A stretch of DNA of 64,000 bases, taken from assembly GCF_963360655.1 (NCBI RefSeq), contig NZ_OY725712.1:186001-250000 (forward strand). Direction: 5' to 3'. Source of the stretch: Collinsella aerofaciens. GTDB taxonomy: Bacteria > Actinomycetota > Coriobacteriia > Coriobacteriales > Coriobacteriaceae. The stretch's first letter is position 1. The number at the start of each line of letters is the position of its first letter. Positions 46,361 to 56,210 of this stretch are shown here, in pieces. The notes beneath the pieces were generated by a model. The model was not told the origin of the DNA. It saw only the letters and a list, made by a program, of their open reading frames with translations, and made no database searches. The position numbers and the translations under genes were made by a program.

Positions 46361-47077
46361 TTACTCCTCCTTCGTATCAAAATCCATGATGATGCCCTCG
46401 ACCGGTGCAGGTCCAGCGGGGATCTCGGGCGCATCGGGGTTGAGCTCGCGGTCGACATACTCCGGGTTCACGCCGTGGCCGCCCAGATACTCCATGCCGG
46501 GGCCCTGGGGCTCACCGGACGCAAGCGTCTCGTTGGCAGCCATGCCGGCAGCGTTGCCGGTCTTTACGGCCGAGGCGGCGCGCAGGGCGTCGAGCTCGCG
46601 CTTGCACTCCTGGCACATACCGACGGTACGGGCGGCCTGGATGGCCTCCATGCCGCCGGTCTTTTGCAGCAGGCGCTTGGCGTAGTCGATCTCCTTGTGC
46701 GGGGCAAACGGCTTGCCGCAGCGCGAGCAGTGCTCGAGCGTATAGACGCTCTTGCTGGTGAGGTCGTCTTTGCTCATGACGGCCAGCTCAAACTCCTCGG
46801 TGAGCTTGATGGCCTCCATGGGGCAGGCTTCCTCGCAGCGGCCGCAAAAGATGCAGCGGCCGTAGTCGATCGACCAGGTAATGGTATCGGCCGCAAGGTC
46901 AGTGTCCATGCGAATGGCATCGGCCGGGCACGCCACGCCGCAGGCACCGCAGGCGATGCAGAGCTCGGCGTTGTGCTCGGGCTTGCCGCGCATGTCCTTA
47001 TTGGTGGGGAACGGCGCAAACGGGTACTTGACCGTCGCGTCGCCGGCCTTGGCGTTAACCTTCCAAAGCTTCAGCAT
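46361..47077 (-). CDS. hyfH: Ferredoxin-like subunit (HycF/HyfH, NuoI-like)
   Basis: 238 aa from ATG 47077. Two [4Fe-4S] motifs, CIACGACGVACP and CIFCGRCEEACP, form the electron wire. A further four cysteines (CSRCGKP...CQECKRE) make a rubredoxin/zinc-like site after them, and the C-terminal 60 residues are low in complexity. It overlaps nothing and starts one base after the large-subunit stop. Confidence 0.92.
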   Translation of the reverse strand: MLKLWKVNAKAGDATVKYPFAPFPTNKDMRGKPEHNAELCIACGACGVACPADAIRMDTDLAADTITWSIDYGRCIFCGRCEEACPMEAIKLTEEFELAVMSKDDLTSKSVYTLEHCSRCGKPFAPHKEIDYAKRLLQKTGGMEAIQAARTVGMCQECKRELDALRAASAVKTGNAAGMAANETLASGEPQGPGMEYLGGHGVNPEYVDRELNPDAPEIPAGPAPVEGIIMDFDTKEE

Positions 47078-47078
47078 A

Positions 47079-48851
47079 TTAGAGCGCCTCCTCATCGAGC
47101 GGAGCGGCCAAGGTGCCCTCGCCCGCAAGCGGCGACTTGTCGCGCCAGACGTTCTCGAACTGCTCCTTGTCGAGCACGTGGTCGCGCTTGGCGGCGACAT
47201 CGGTCACCGTCACGCGGTCGGTGCAGGAGTAGCACGGGTCGAGCGAGCCGACGATCAGCGCCGCGTCGCCCACGGTGTTGCCGCGGAACATGTAGCGCAG
47301 GACCGGCCAGTTGCTGTACGTGGCGGCCTTGGCGCGCCAGCGGTAGCACTTCTGGTTATTGCCGAGCATGGCCCAGTGCACGTCCTCGCCGCGCGGAGCC
47401 TCGGTGGCGCCGATGGCGTACTTGTGCGGGGTGTACTCCCAATCCGTGGTGAGGATGGGGCCCGACGGGCAGTTCTCGAGCATGGTCTCGATCATGTCGA
47501 TCGAATCGTAGACCTCCTGGATGCGGACGGCGGTACGGCCGAAGGCATCGCAGGTGTCGGCCGTGGCGGCGTGCATCTTTTGGACGTCCGGATCGGCGTA
47601 GCCGTCGAAGGGATGGTCAAAGCGCACGTCGCGGGCATAGCCCGAGCCGCGCATGAGCGGGCCGACCGGCGAGAAGTCACGTGCGATCTTGCGGTCCAGA
47701 ATGCCGATACCGCTCGTACGCTCAATAAAGTTGGGCGTGGAGAGCAAAACGTCGACGAGTTCCTGAACCTCGGAGCGCAGCTGGTGGATGGTCGTGAGCG
47801 TGGAGAGCTTCTGCTCGGCCAAAATGTCGCGACGCACGCCGCCGATCACGTTGAGGCCGTAGGTCTTGCGGTGACCGGAGAGCTTCTCGGCCAGGTCCAT
47901 GGACTTCTCGCGGACGCGGAAGAACTGCTGGAAGCCGGAGTCGAAGCCCGTGTAGTGCGACGCCAGGCCAATGTTGAGCAGATGCGAGTGCAGGCGCTCG
48001 ACCTCGAGCATGATGGCGCGAATGTACTGGGCGCGCGGCGGGACATGGATGCCCTGGGCGCGCTCGACGGCCTCGGCATAGGCCACCGAGTGGGCGCAGC
48101 CGCAGATGCCGCAGATGCGGTCGGCGAGGAACGTCACCGCGTCATAGTTCAGGCGCGTCTCGGCGACCTTCTCCATGCCGCGGTGCACGTAGAACAGGCG
48201 GTAGTCGGCGTCGACGATCGTCTCGCCCTCGACAAACAGGCGGAAGTGGCCGGGCTCGTCGGAGGTAATGTGCAACGGGCCCATGGGGACGAGCGTGGTC
48301 TCCTTGCCCTTGGTGTCGGCCAAGAACTCGTAGTTTTCCATGTCGCTCGCGGGAGCGGGACGGAAACGGTAATCCATGGAGTCCTTGCGCAGCGGATACA
48401 GGCCGCTGGGCCAATCGTCGGGCAGCACCAGGCGACGACGATCAGGCAGGCCCTCGGGAATCAGGCCGAACATGTCGCGCAGCTCGCGCTCGCCCCACAC
48501 ACAGGCGGGGACAAACGGCGTCACGGACGGGAACGTCATCTTGGCGGGATCGACCTCGGTGCGCACGGTCACCCAGCCGGGATCCTCCCCCTCCATGGAG
48601 ATGACGTAGTACACGGCGTAACGGCCGCACAGGCTGCGCTCATCGTTGCCGATGATCACGGGAATCCAGCCGTAGCGCTCGTAGTACAGGTAGTGGACGG
48701 CCTCGGGCAGCTTGTCCTGCTTGACGGTAATCGTCAGCTGGTCCTCGCACTGCCACTCAACCTTCTCGATAGCGCCCGGCACTGCGGCGCGCAGGGCCTC
48801 GACGTGGCTTTCGCAACGACGAGCGTAGTCCTTCTTTTCAGGTTCTGCCAT
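47079..48851 (-). CDS. hyfG: NiFe-hydrogenase large subunit fused to NuoC-like domain (HycE/HyfG)
   Basis: 590 aa. Residues 1-155 are the NuoC-like domain (CVWGERELRDMFGLIPEGLPDRRRL). The catalytic part has the nickel ligands in RICGIC (Cys247, Cys250) and DPCYSC near the end. After DPCYSCTDR a 44-residue tail follows, matching the site at which HycI-type proteases cut (after Arg), so this is a precursor form. It makes H2 from protons. It starts four bases after hyfF. Confidence 0.95.
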   Translation of the reverse strand: MAEPEKKDYARRCESHVEALRAAVPGAIEKVEWQCEDQLTITVKQDKLPEAVHYLYYERYGWIPVIIGNDERSLCGRYAVYYVISMEGEDPGWVTVRTEVDPAKMTFPSVTPFVPACVWGERELRDMFGLIPEGLPDRRRLVLPDDWPSGLYPLRKDSMDYRFRPAPASDMENYEFLADTKGKETTLVPMGPLHITSDEPGHFRLFVEGETIVDADYRLFYVHRGMEKVAETRLNYDAVTFLADRICGICGCAHSVAYAEAVERAQGIHVPPRAQYIRAIMLEVERLHSHLLNIGLASHYTGFDSGFQQFFRVREKSMDLAEKLSGHRKTYGLNVIGGVRRDILAEQKLSTLTTIHQLRSEVQELVDVLLSTPNFIERTSGIGILDRKIARDFSPVGPLMRGSGYARDVRFDHPFDGYADPDVQKMHAATADTCDAFGRTAVRIQEVYDSIDMIETMLENCPSGPILTTDWEYTPHKYAIGATEAPRGEDVHWAMLGNNQKCYRWRAKAATYSNWPVLRYMFRGNTVGDAALIVGSLDPCYSCTDRVTVTDVAAKRDHVLDKEQFENVWRDKSPLAGEGTLAAPLDEEAL

Positions 48852-48855
48852 GGTG

Positions 48856-50421
48856 CTAATTCACCTCGCTTGTCTTGGTCTGGGAACTGAACACCATGCG
48901 GTAGAGAGGAGCCTCGTGGAGCTCTTCGACGCTCTGGTTCAAAACGACGGACGTTGCATCCTCGACGCCGCTCGTGATGGCGACCGGGGTGGCGATACCG
49001 AACCACATGACCACGATCGCGAGGGCGATCTCGGGGATGATCATGAGGGCGGGCACCTCGTGGCGCTTCATGCCCTCGGGCGCCTTGCCGAAGATGGACT
49101 TGAGCGCGATGCCGGTAAGGGCAAAGTACACGCCGGTGAGGCCAGTGGCCACGAGCACGACCACCCAGATGGGACCGGACTGGACGCCGGCCACGAAGGT
49201 GAGGAACTCGGAGATGAACAGGGCGAACGGCGGGAAGGCGGCGAGCGCGAGCAGGGCGATGATGGTGAGCGCTGCCGTGACGGGAGCGATCTCGACGACG
49301 CCCTTGATCTTGTTCAGGTCGCGGGTGTGGTAGATGTGCTGGATGTTACCGGCCATGCAGAAGGCGAGCGCCTTCGTGAAACCGTGGAAGATGCAGTGCA
49401 GCAGGCAGGCGGCGATACCGAGCGGACCACCGATACCCAGGCACAGCGCGACCACGCCGACGTTGTCGACGGAGGAGTACGCGAAGCGGCGCTTGATATC
49501 GTCCTGCTTAAAGATGCACAGGGCGGCCACCAGGATGGACAGCGTGCCCAGGATGAGCAGGAGCGTACGCGGATAGGTGTCGCCCACCGTGATGATGGAC
49601 AGGGAGTAGAAGCGGATGATCACCAGCATGGCGCACTTGAGCAGCACGCCCGAGAGCAGCGCGGAGACCGGGCTCGGAGCCTGGGAGTGCGCGTCGGGCA
49701 GCCAAGTGTGCATGGGGAACAGGCCCGCCTTGGTGCCGAAGCCGATGACGATGAACGCGAACGCGAGGCGCACGAGCATCGGGTCGAACTGGTCGGCGTA
49801 GGGCATGATGGAGGTGAGGAAGGCTGCCTCATGCGCGTTGGGCATGATATCGGCGGCGTTCGCGTAGATGAGCAGCGTGCCGAACAGGCCGAAGGCCACG
49901 CCGGCGGTGCAGACCATCGCGTACTTCCAAGACGCCTCGAGCGCCTGCTTGTTCTTGTAGATGCCCACGAGGAACACGGTCGACAGCGTGGTGGCCTCGA
50001 CCGCCGCCCAGGTGAGGATGATGTTGTTGGACAGGCAGGCGAGCAGCATCGTGAAAACGAACAGGCTAAACAGCGCGTAGTACTGCTTGGTGCGCTCGGC
50101 CGGCATGGTCTTCTCCTCGATATCGATCTTGATATAGGAGATGGAGTACACGCCGGTGATGAACCCGATGATGCCTACCAGAAGGACGAAGATCGACGAG
50201 AGCGAATCGAGATGGAGCCACAGGCCCAAAGCGTCGATATTCTGCCCGCTCGAGAGCATGGTTCCCGCGGTGACGACCGAAAGGACGAGGGTCGCCGCGA
50301 CGGAGATGGTGTTGAGCCCCGCAAAGACGCTGTAGGACGTCGTCTTGGGGAGCGCAGCCATAATCAGGGAGAACACGAGGGGACAAGCGAGCAGGGCGAC
50401 CGTCAGCATTGAAACATCCAT
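48856..50421 (-). CDS. hyfF: Membrane subunit HyfF (NuoN/MrpD-like)
   Basis: 521 aa against 526 in E. coli HyfF, about 14 membrane segments. The antiporter-family residues are visible in LTWAAVEATTLSTVFLV (Glu), GFGTKAGLFPMHTWLPDAH (Lys and conserved GLFPxHxWLPDAH) and AYSSVDNVGVV. It belongs to the extra ion-pumping modules of the Hyf-type complex. Four bases separate its start from the stop of hyfE. Confidence 0.93.
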   Translation of the reverse strand: MDVSMLTVALLACPLVFSLIMAALPKTTSYSVFAGLNTISVAATLVLSVVTAGTMLSSGQNIDALGLWLHLDSLSSIFVLLVGIIGFITGVYSISYIKIDIEEKTMPAERTKQYYALFSLFVFTMLLACLSNNIILTWAAVEATTLSTVFLVGIYKNKQALEASWKYAMVCTAGVAFGLFGTLLIYANAADIMPNAHEAAFLTSIMPYADQFDPMLVRLAFAFIVIGFGTKAGLFPMHTWLPDAHSQAPSPVSALLSGVLLKCAMLVIIRFYSLSIITVGDTYPRTLLLILGTLSILVAALCIFKQDDIKRRFAYSSVDNVGVVALCLGIGGPLGIAACLLHCIFHGFTKALAFCMAGNIQHIYHTRDLNKIKGVVEIAPVTAALTIIALLALAAFPPFALFISEFLTFVAGVQSGPIWVVVLVATGLTGVYFALTGIALKSIFGKAPEGMKRHEVPALMIIPEIALAIVVMWFGIATPVAITSGVEDATSVVLNQSVEELHEAPLYRMVFSSQTKTSEVN

Positions 50422-50424
50422 GGC

Positions 50425-51078
50425 CTACCCCTTCAATTCGGTCAGGTCGTGGGAGTCGAGCGACTTGGTGTCGTTCCAGATCCTCACGACGACGGCGGAC
50501 ATGATGATGACGGCGAAAATGGCGTCGGTGGCGATGCCGATCTCGATGATCTCGGGGGCCGTGGGCGCGAGCAGGGCGAGCGTCACGTGGCTACCGTTCT
50601 CCATAAGGCAGTACCCGAAGATTTGCTTGAGGATGTTGCGCTGGGAGATGATGCACGTGAGGCCGACGAAGAAGTGCGCGAAGCTGATGGCGAGGGCCGG
50701 AGTAGCCACCTCAGCGGTGGGCAGGCTCAGGCGCGTGACCACCGCGAAGCAGATGGCCACCTCCAGACCGGTGAGGATGATGGTCCAGGCCGGCTTGATG
50801 GAGGAGGTCAGCGTGCTATCGGCAGGCGAACCCATCTTTTTGTAGGCACGGTTGAGAATGAACGGAACGAGGATCACCTTGGTGACGAAGGCCGACGCGG
50901 CCCACATGAGAAGCTCGGTGGCACCGGTGGTGAGGCCCAGGGTGAGCAGCACGCCCACCAGGACAACCGACTGGATCGCGTACCACTTAATGGCGGACGG
51001 GATGGTCTTCGAGACGACCACCATGGTGGAGGTCACGATCAGAAGACCGCCCAGGATATTGACTAACGAATAACCCAT
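50425..51078 (-). CDS. hyfE: Membrane subunit HyfE (NuoK/MrpC-like region)
   Basis: 217 aa (E. coli HyfE 216), six or seven hydrophobic helices. It is recognised by size, position between hyfD and hyfF and the C-terminal FVGLTCIISQRNILKQIFGYCLMENG segment typical of HyfE/NuoK-like subunits. Confidence 0.9.
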   Translation of the reverse strand: MGYSLVNILGGLLIVTSTMVVVSKTIPSAIKWYAIQSVVLVGVLLTLGLTTGATELLMWAASAFVTKVILVPFILNRAYKKMGSPADSTLTSSIKPAWTIILTGLEVAICFAVVTRLSLPTAEVATPALAISFAHFFVGLTCIISQRNILKQIFGYCLMENGSHVTLALLAPTAPEIIEIGIATDAIFAVIIMSAVVVRIWNDTKSLDSHDLTELKG

Positions 51079-51088
51079 GTCCTACCTC

Positions 51089-52546
51089 CTAACCCATCCA
51101 ACTAGAGGACAGAGGACCGGCGACGACGACCATGATCATGAGGACGACGAACACGAACGCCATGGCGCGCGGAAGGGGCTGGCCGGCGGCCACGGTCTCG
51201 CTCGGCTCACCGGGCAGGACCTTACCCATCCAACGCAGGAACCATGCGAAGGTGGCGACGGTCTCGACGACCATGACGCACACGAGGACGAAGATGACCG
51301 TGTTGGAAGCACCAACCGCGAAGCCACCGGAAATAATCTGGAACTTGGAGAAGAACGTGCTCATGGGGGGCACGCCGGCGATAGCGGTCGCGGCGACCGC
51401 GAAGCCCACGCCCGTGACCGGGTACTTCTTCATGAGGCCCTGGATCTTGGGCAACATACGGGTTCCCAGCGTGAAGCTGAGGGAGCCGGCGATGAGGAAG
51501 AACAGGGTCTTGGTGAACGCGTGGTTGAAGATGTGCTCGACGGCGCCGTTGAACGCCATCTGGCTTCCGAACACGGAGAGGCCCAGGCCGAAGAACACGT
51601 AGGCGAGCTGCGCGATCGTCGAGAAGGCGAGCAGGCGCTTCATATCCTTCTGGGGCAGGTACATGAGGAAGCCGAAGAGCATGGTCACGACGGCGTCGAT
51701 GATGGCGACCCAACCGACGATCTCGGGGATATCGCCGGCACTCGCAAGAGCGCGGGCGAACACGCACACGCCGACCTTCACCATGGACGCGCCATGGAGG
51801 TAGGCGGAAACGGGCGTGGGGGCCTCCATTGCGGAGGGCAGCCACATGTAGAGCGGGAACTGGGCGGACTTGGCCCAAGCGGCGAACAGGATGAGCAGCA
51901 GCACGACGGTCTTCATACCGGAATCGAGCTGGGAGATCGCGCTCAGCGCGAACGTGCCGGTTCCGGCGAACAGGAAGGCCGCGCCGATGTAGAGTCCCAG
52001 AGCGCCGATATGGGTGATGATGAGCGCCTTCATACCGGCCTTCTTGGCCGTGGGCGTCATGTAGTAGCTGATGAGGCCCCAGGAGCACACGCCGGTGATC
52101 TCGAAGAAAACGAGCTGGCCGACGATGGTGGAGCTGTAGGCGAGACCGGCCATGGCGCCGATGAACGTGGAGAAGTACACGTAGAAGCGGCGACGGGGCG
52201 CGTCGGGATGCTCCTTGTTCTTATCGCTCATGTACGGGAACGAATAGATGACGACGAGCAGGCCGATAGCGACGAACGCGGGTGCGAGCAGCGTGCTCAT
52301 CCGGTCGAATATGAAGCCCATGACCAAGGTCTGGCCCATACTCGCCCAGGTTACATCGACCGCGTTCATGCCGTTTCCGGCAAACGTCGCGGCCAAGCCA
52401 ACGGAAGCGACCGTGGCGATGCCGCCGGCAAAGGCGCAGATCCATTTAGCGTAGGGACGCGGCAGCATGACGATGAGCAGGGAGCCCAGCATGGGGACGG
52501 CGATCGCCACCATGGCAAAGAGGGACAAGCTCGATTCGATTGACAT
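51089..52546 (-). CDS. hyfD: Membrane subunit HyfD (MrpD/NuoL-like)
   Basis: 485 aa (E. coli HyfD 479). It shows GQLVFFEITGVCSWGLISYY (Glu), WAKSAQFPLYMWLPSAMEAPTPVSAYLHGASMV, the antiporter-family signature, and AFSTIAQLAYVFFGLGL. It is the second of three antiporter-like subunits in this operon. The presence of HyfD, E and F distinguishes the complex from the smaller E. coli Hyc (FHL-1). Confidence 0.92.
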   Translation of the reverse strand: MSIESSLSLFAMVAIAVPMLGSLLIVMLPRPYAKWICAFAGGIATVASVGLAATFAGNGMNAVDVTWASMGQTLVMGFIFDRMSTLLAPAFVAIGLLVVIYSFPYMSDKNKEHPDAPRRRFYVYFSTFIGAMAGLAYSSTIVGQLVFFEITGVCSWGLISYYMTPTAKKAGMKALIITHIGALGLYIGAAFLFAGTGTFALSAISQLDSGMKTVVLLLILFAAWAKSAQFPLYMWLPSAMEAPTPVSAYLHGASMVKVGVCVFARALASAGDIPEIVGWVAIIDAVVTMLFGFLMYLPQKDMKRLLAFSTIAQLAYVFFGLGLSVFGSQMAFNGAVEHIFNHAFTKTLFFLIAGSLSFTLGTRMLPKIQGLMKKYPVTGVGFAVAATAIAGVPPMSTFFSKFQIISGGFAVGASNTVIFVLVCVMVVETVATFAWFLRWMGKVLPGEPSETVAAGQPLPRAMAFVFVVLMIMVVVAGPLSSSWMG

Positions 52547-52562
52547 AGTTTCTCCCTTCTCC

Positions 52563-53486
52563 CTACACGCCTACGACGACGAAGACGAACGCGAGGACCG
52601 CGATGCCGACGACGGCCCAGGTCTGGTTACCGAGCACCTTGAAGCGCGAACGGGAAACGGAGTTCTCGAGCACGCCGCAGACAACGAAATCGACCAGGCA
52701 CTTGACAAGGAAGACGACGGCGCCCACGAGAGCGGTGACGCCGATGGTCGCGGGCTCTCCCCAGGGGATGAAGATGGAGGTGAACCAAGCGACGACCACG
52801 ACCTGCTTCATGCCCATGGCGAGCTTCATCATGGCCAGGGACGGGCCGGAGAGCTCGGCGAGCGGGCCCTCCTGGAGCTCCTGCTCGGCTTCGGCCTGAT
52901 CGAACGGAAGCTTGCCGAGCTCCATATAGCAGGCGGCCGCGAAGGCGACGCCGGCGAGGATGACGGCGACGACGCTCGAGACGTTGCCCGTAACGATGTG
53001 CTGACCCATGGTCGCAATGTCCGTGGAGCCGCACACGATGGCGACGGTAAACAGCGCGATGAGCATGGACGGCTCGATGAGCACGCTCATGAGGAGCTCG
53101 CGGATACCGCCGAAGCCCGCGTAGGCGTTGGAGGAATCCACGCCGGACAGCGCGAAGAAGAAACGGGACAGCGCGAGCGCGTACATGATGGTGATGGCGT
53201 CACCAAAGACGGGCATGGGGCTCTCGAGCGTGAACATGGGCAGGCCCATGGCGAGCATGAACGACACCGCGAGGAACAGCGGCGGCATGATGCGCAGCAC
53301 GAAGCTCGAGTCGGAACTCACGGACTCGGGACGCGCCATGAGCTTCGCGAGGTCCCGGTAATCCTGAAGGATGGACGGACCGCGGCGATTGTGCATCTTC
53401 GCGCGAATCACACGGGCGAGGCCGGAGAAGAAGGGCGCGACCAGCATGACCACGAGGCCCTGCGCTATCGCAAGAACGATGTTCAT
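52563..53486 (-). CDS. hyfC: Membrane subunit HyfC (NuoH-like)
   Basis: 307 aa, eight or so helices. It has LVRVIRAKMHNRRGPSILQDYRDLAKL near the N-terminus (ARxxxRxGPxxLQ-type) and the acidic loop AEAEQELQEGPLAELSGPSLAM, both typical of HycD/NuoH. It anchors the peripheral hydrogenase arm in the membrane and links it to the antiporter-like subunits. Confidence 0.92.
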   Translation of the reverse strand: MNIVLAIAQGLVVMLVAPFFSGLARVIRAKMHNRRGPSILQDYRDLAKLMARPESVSSDSSFVLRIMPPLFLAVSFMLAMGLPMFTLESPMPVFGDAITIMYALALSRFFFALSGVDSSNAYAGFGGIRELLMSVLIEPSMLIALFTVAIVCGSTDIATMGQHIVTGNVSSVVAVILAGVAFAAACYMELGKLPFDQAEAEQELQEGPLAELSGPSLAMMKLAMGMKQVVVVAWFTSIFIPWGEPATIGVTALVGAVVFLVKCLVDFVVCGVLENSVSRSRFKVLGNQTWAVVGIAVLAFVFVVVGV

Positions 53487-53503
53487 AATATCCTCTCCCC
53501 TCT

Positions 53504-55522
53504 CTAGACCATGACCACGGCGAGCACGAGGAAGACCACGAGCGCCGCGACGATGTAGCAGATGTATACGGAGTAGTTGCCGCCCTCGATCTTGGAGGCG
53601 AGGCCGGCCAGCTTATCGGCACCCTCGCTCGGTGCATCGACCAGGAAGCGGTCGGGCAGGGGCTCAACGCCCTGGGCGACACCGGTGAGCTTCTGGAACA
53701 CGTGCGCGATGGACCAGCAGATCTTGGTGCATACCTCGCGCAGGGTGTAGAGCGGGCCCATGAAGAGCTCTACGTCTGACGCGAAGCTCGTGGCGACGAC
53801 GGGCATGTGCTCGTTGGGCTCGTAGCCGCACGCCCAAGGGTCGGTCTTCTTAGCGGGGGCCTTGGTGCCGAGGCAGGACCTCAACACGAACGCGAGGCCG
53901 GTGAGGACCACGAGCGCGATGGCGATCGCGGGGGTGGAGGTGGCGGCACCGGAAATCTCGTTCACCAGAGACACGCCCGAGGTGGCTGTGACGGCAGAGC
54001 CGGCAAGCACGCTCTGGGCGACGTCGCCCAGAACCGGGGCGATGACGGGAGAGCCGATTCCCAGCACCACGCAGATGGCCGCGAGGAGCATCTGCGAGAA
54101 CAACATCGGAGCCGGGGACTCCTTGGCGTTCGCGGCCTCCTGGGAACGAGGGCTGCTCGCGAACGAGACGCCGTAGGCCTTCACGAAGCACGTGACGGCC
54201 AGGGCACCGGTGATGGCGAGGGCGGCCGCGGAGGCGACGGCGAACACCATGACGACCGGGTCGGAGAGCGTCGAGATGTTGAACAGGGACTGGTAGGTGA
54301 ACCACTCGGAAACGAAGCCGTTGAGCGGCGGGATAGCCGAGATGGCAAGGGCACCGATGAGGAAGCAGACGGCCGTGACCGGCATACGGCGGAACAGGCC
54401 GCCCATCTTCTCCATGTTGCGCGTACCCGTGGCATAGAGCAGGGAGCCCGCGCCGAGGAACAGCTCGCCCTTGAACATGGCGTGGTTGAGCGTGTGGTAG
54501 AGGGCGGCCATGAGCGCGATCGTCGCGATGACGTCGTTGCCCAGGGCGTGCGCCGTCATGGACGCGCCGACACCGAGCAAGATGATGCCGATGTTCTCGA
54601 CGGAGTGGTAGGCCAGCAGGCGCTTAATGTCGTGCTCGTGGAGGGCGTAGACGACGCCCAGGACCGACGAGATGGATCCAAAGACCAGGACCATGAGGCC
54701 CCACCAGAGCTGGACGCCCGAACCCGCGAGCAGGTCGAGACCGACCTTGAGGATTCCCAGGATGCCGATCTTGATCATGCCGCCGGACATGAGGGCGGAC
54801 ACGTTGGACGGCGCCTCGGGGTGCGCCTGGGGCAGCCAGGAGTGCAGCGGGATGATACCGGCCTTTGCGCCGAATCCGAAGAACGCGAGGACGAAGCACG
54901 CGGAGGAGACGGCGGGTCCAAAGTCATGCGTACGGAAATCACTGAAGCTGAAGGAACCGCCCACGCCGTTGGTCATGAGCAGGAAGCTCGCCATGATAAG
55001 GACAAAGCCCACGTGCGCGATGACGAAGTAGAGCCAACCGCCCCTAATGGAGTTCTTGTTCTCCTCGATAACGACAAGGAAGTAGCTCGTAAGGGACATG
55101 AGCTCAAAGGCGACCAGGAACCAGAACACGTTGTCGGCGGTGATGACGAGCATCATCGAGGCGACGAAGGTGTTCATGAAGAAACCGGCGCGCCCGACCT
55201 TGCCCGGGTACTCATCGAAGTAGGACAGACCGTAGATGAAGCCCGCAAAGGCGAGGATTGAGATGAGGACCACGATCAGGCCCGCAAGGCCGTTGAGCAA
55301 GAGCTCGAGACGGGCGAACGGGAAAAAGAAGACCGTGTTGAGGGACGAAACGTCGCCAAGCACGGCCTCGAGGCCCGCGATGAACGACAGCACGGCCGCG
55401 ACGGCGCCGATCAGGCAGCCGGCGGTCTTGGCGGCGTTGTCGGCCTTGATCAGCAGAACCGAGGCGAGCGCACCGATGCACGAGACGGCAAGCGATGCGA
55501 TAAACAGCGTCATGCTATCCAT
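53504..55522 (-). CDS. hyfB: Membrane subunit HyfB (HycC/NuoL-like)
   Basis: 672 aa, the same as E. coli HyfB. Antiporter-family signatures are FWFLVAFELMSLTSYFLVVIEE, GFGAKAGIIPLHSWLPQAHPEAPSNVSALMSG and YHSVENIGIILLGVG. The long hydrophilic C-terminus with the final TM helix (IVAALVVFLVLAVVMV) is the lateral-helix type region. Its start overlaps the hyfA stop by eight bases. Confidence 0.93.
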   Translation of the reverse strand: MDSMTLFIASLAVSCIGALASVLLIKADNAAKTAGCLIGAVAAVLSFIAGLEAVLGDVSSLNTVFFFPFARLELLLNGLAGLIVVLISILAFAGFIYGLSYFDEYPGKVGRAGFFMNTFVASMMLVITADNVFWFLVAFELMSLTSYFLVVIEENKNSIRGGWLYFVIAHVGFVLIMASFLLMTNGVGGSFSFSDFRTHDFGPAVSSACFVLAFFGFGAKAGIIPLHSWLPQAHPEAPSNVSALMSGGMIKIGILGILKVGLDLLAGSGVQLWWGLMVLVFGSISSVLGVVYALHEHDIKRLLAYHSVENIGIILLGVGASMTAHALGNDVIATIALMAALYHTLNHAMFKGELFLGAGSLLYATGTRNMEKMGGLFRRMPVTAVCFLIGALAISAIPPLNGFVSEWFTYQSLFNISTLSDPVVMVFAVASAAALAITGALAVTCFVKAYGVSFASSPRSQEAANAKESPAPMLFSQMLLAAICVVLGIGSPVIAPVLGDVAQSVLAGSAVTATSGVSLVNEISGAATSTPAIAIALVVLTGLAFVLRSCLGTKAPAKKTDPWACGYEPNEHMPVVATSFASDVELFMGPLYTLREVCTKICWSIAHVFQKLTGVAQGVEPLPDRFLVDAPSEGADKLAGLASKIEGGNYSVYICYIVAALVVFLVLAVVMV

Positions 55523-56132
55523 TGTTTACGCTCCCTTCTGCTTTCTCGGACAGGCCCTGGGCCACAGCGGTAGCGTCGACGGACGGACCGCTTTCGATCG
55601 AGCGCAGGCGCTTGGCCTCGTCGAGCTCGCGATCGGCCGCGCCGCCCATGACGGTCAGAGCCTTGGTGGGGCACGCCGCCACACAATGCGGGCCGTCCGG
55701 ATCGAAGGCGCACAGGTCGCACTTGACAGCGCAGGTGTACTGGCCAGGAGCCCACGTAAGCAGGCTGCTCAGGGACTTAGGATACGAAGGCGTCGGGTCG
55801 CACATGCCTGCGACACCGGTGATAGACGTGCCATCGGGATGGATGGCACCGAAGGGGCACGCGATGGCGCACAGCCTGCACCCGATGCACTCCTGCTCCT
55901 TGACGTGGATGCGATCGCCATCGTGCTCGATGGCATTCACCGGGCAAACCTCGGCGCAGGGGGCACCCTCGCAATGGTGGCAGGCAAGGGCGGCCGAAAT
56001 ACCGCCGGTCTTCACGAGCGCCAGGCGCGGCGTATCCTGAAGACCCTGCATCCGGTGGGCGTCGGCACAGGCGGACTGGCATGTCCCGCAGCCGATGCAC
56101 CTCTCCGGGTTGATGTCGATGAAGCGGTTCAT
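55515..56132 (-). CDS. hyfA: Four-cluster ferredoxin subunit HyfA (HycB-like)
   Basis: 205 aa, as in E. coli HyfA, from ATG 56132 with AAGGAAG upstream. Four [4Fe-4S] motifs: CIGCGTCQSACAD, CHHCEGAPCAEVCP, CIGCRLCAIACP and CDLCAFDPDGPHCVAACP. It connects the formate dehydrogenase to the hydrogenase. It follows fdhF after a hairpin-bearing 78-base gap. Confidence 0.92.
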   Translation of the reverse strand: MNRFIDINPERCIGCGTCQSACADAHRMQGLQDTPRLALVKTGGISAALACHHCEGAPCAEVCPVNAIEHDGDRIHVKEQECIGCRLCAIACPFGAIHPDGTSITGVAGMCDPTPSYPKSLSSLLTWAPGQYTCAVKCDLCAFDPDGPHCVAACPTKALTVMGGAADRELDEAKRLRSIESGPSVDATAVAQGLSEKAEGSVNNG

Positions 56133-56154
56133 CCCCACTTCCTTTCAAAATAAC

Positions 56155-56189
56155 GGGCCGGGGTCCCGAACGTACGGGACGCCCGGCCC
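56155..56189 (-). terminator. Strong hairpin between fdhF and hyfA (possible attenuator)
   Basis: A stem of about 14 bp (GGGCCGGG...TCCCG with its complement, one bulge) in the 78-base gap. On the minus strand it is followed by GTTATTTTG. It may partly stop transcripts or protect the 3' end of an hydN-fdhF message. Confidence 0.55.
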
Positions 56190-56210
56190 AAAAAGCCAAC
56201 GAGAACGGGA

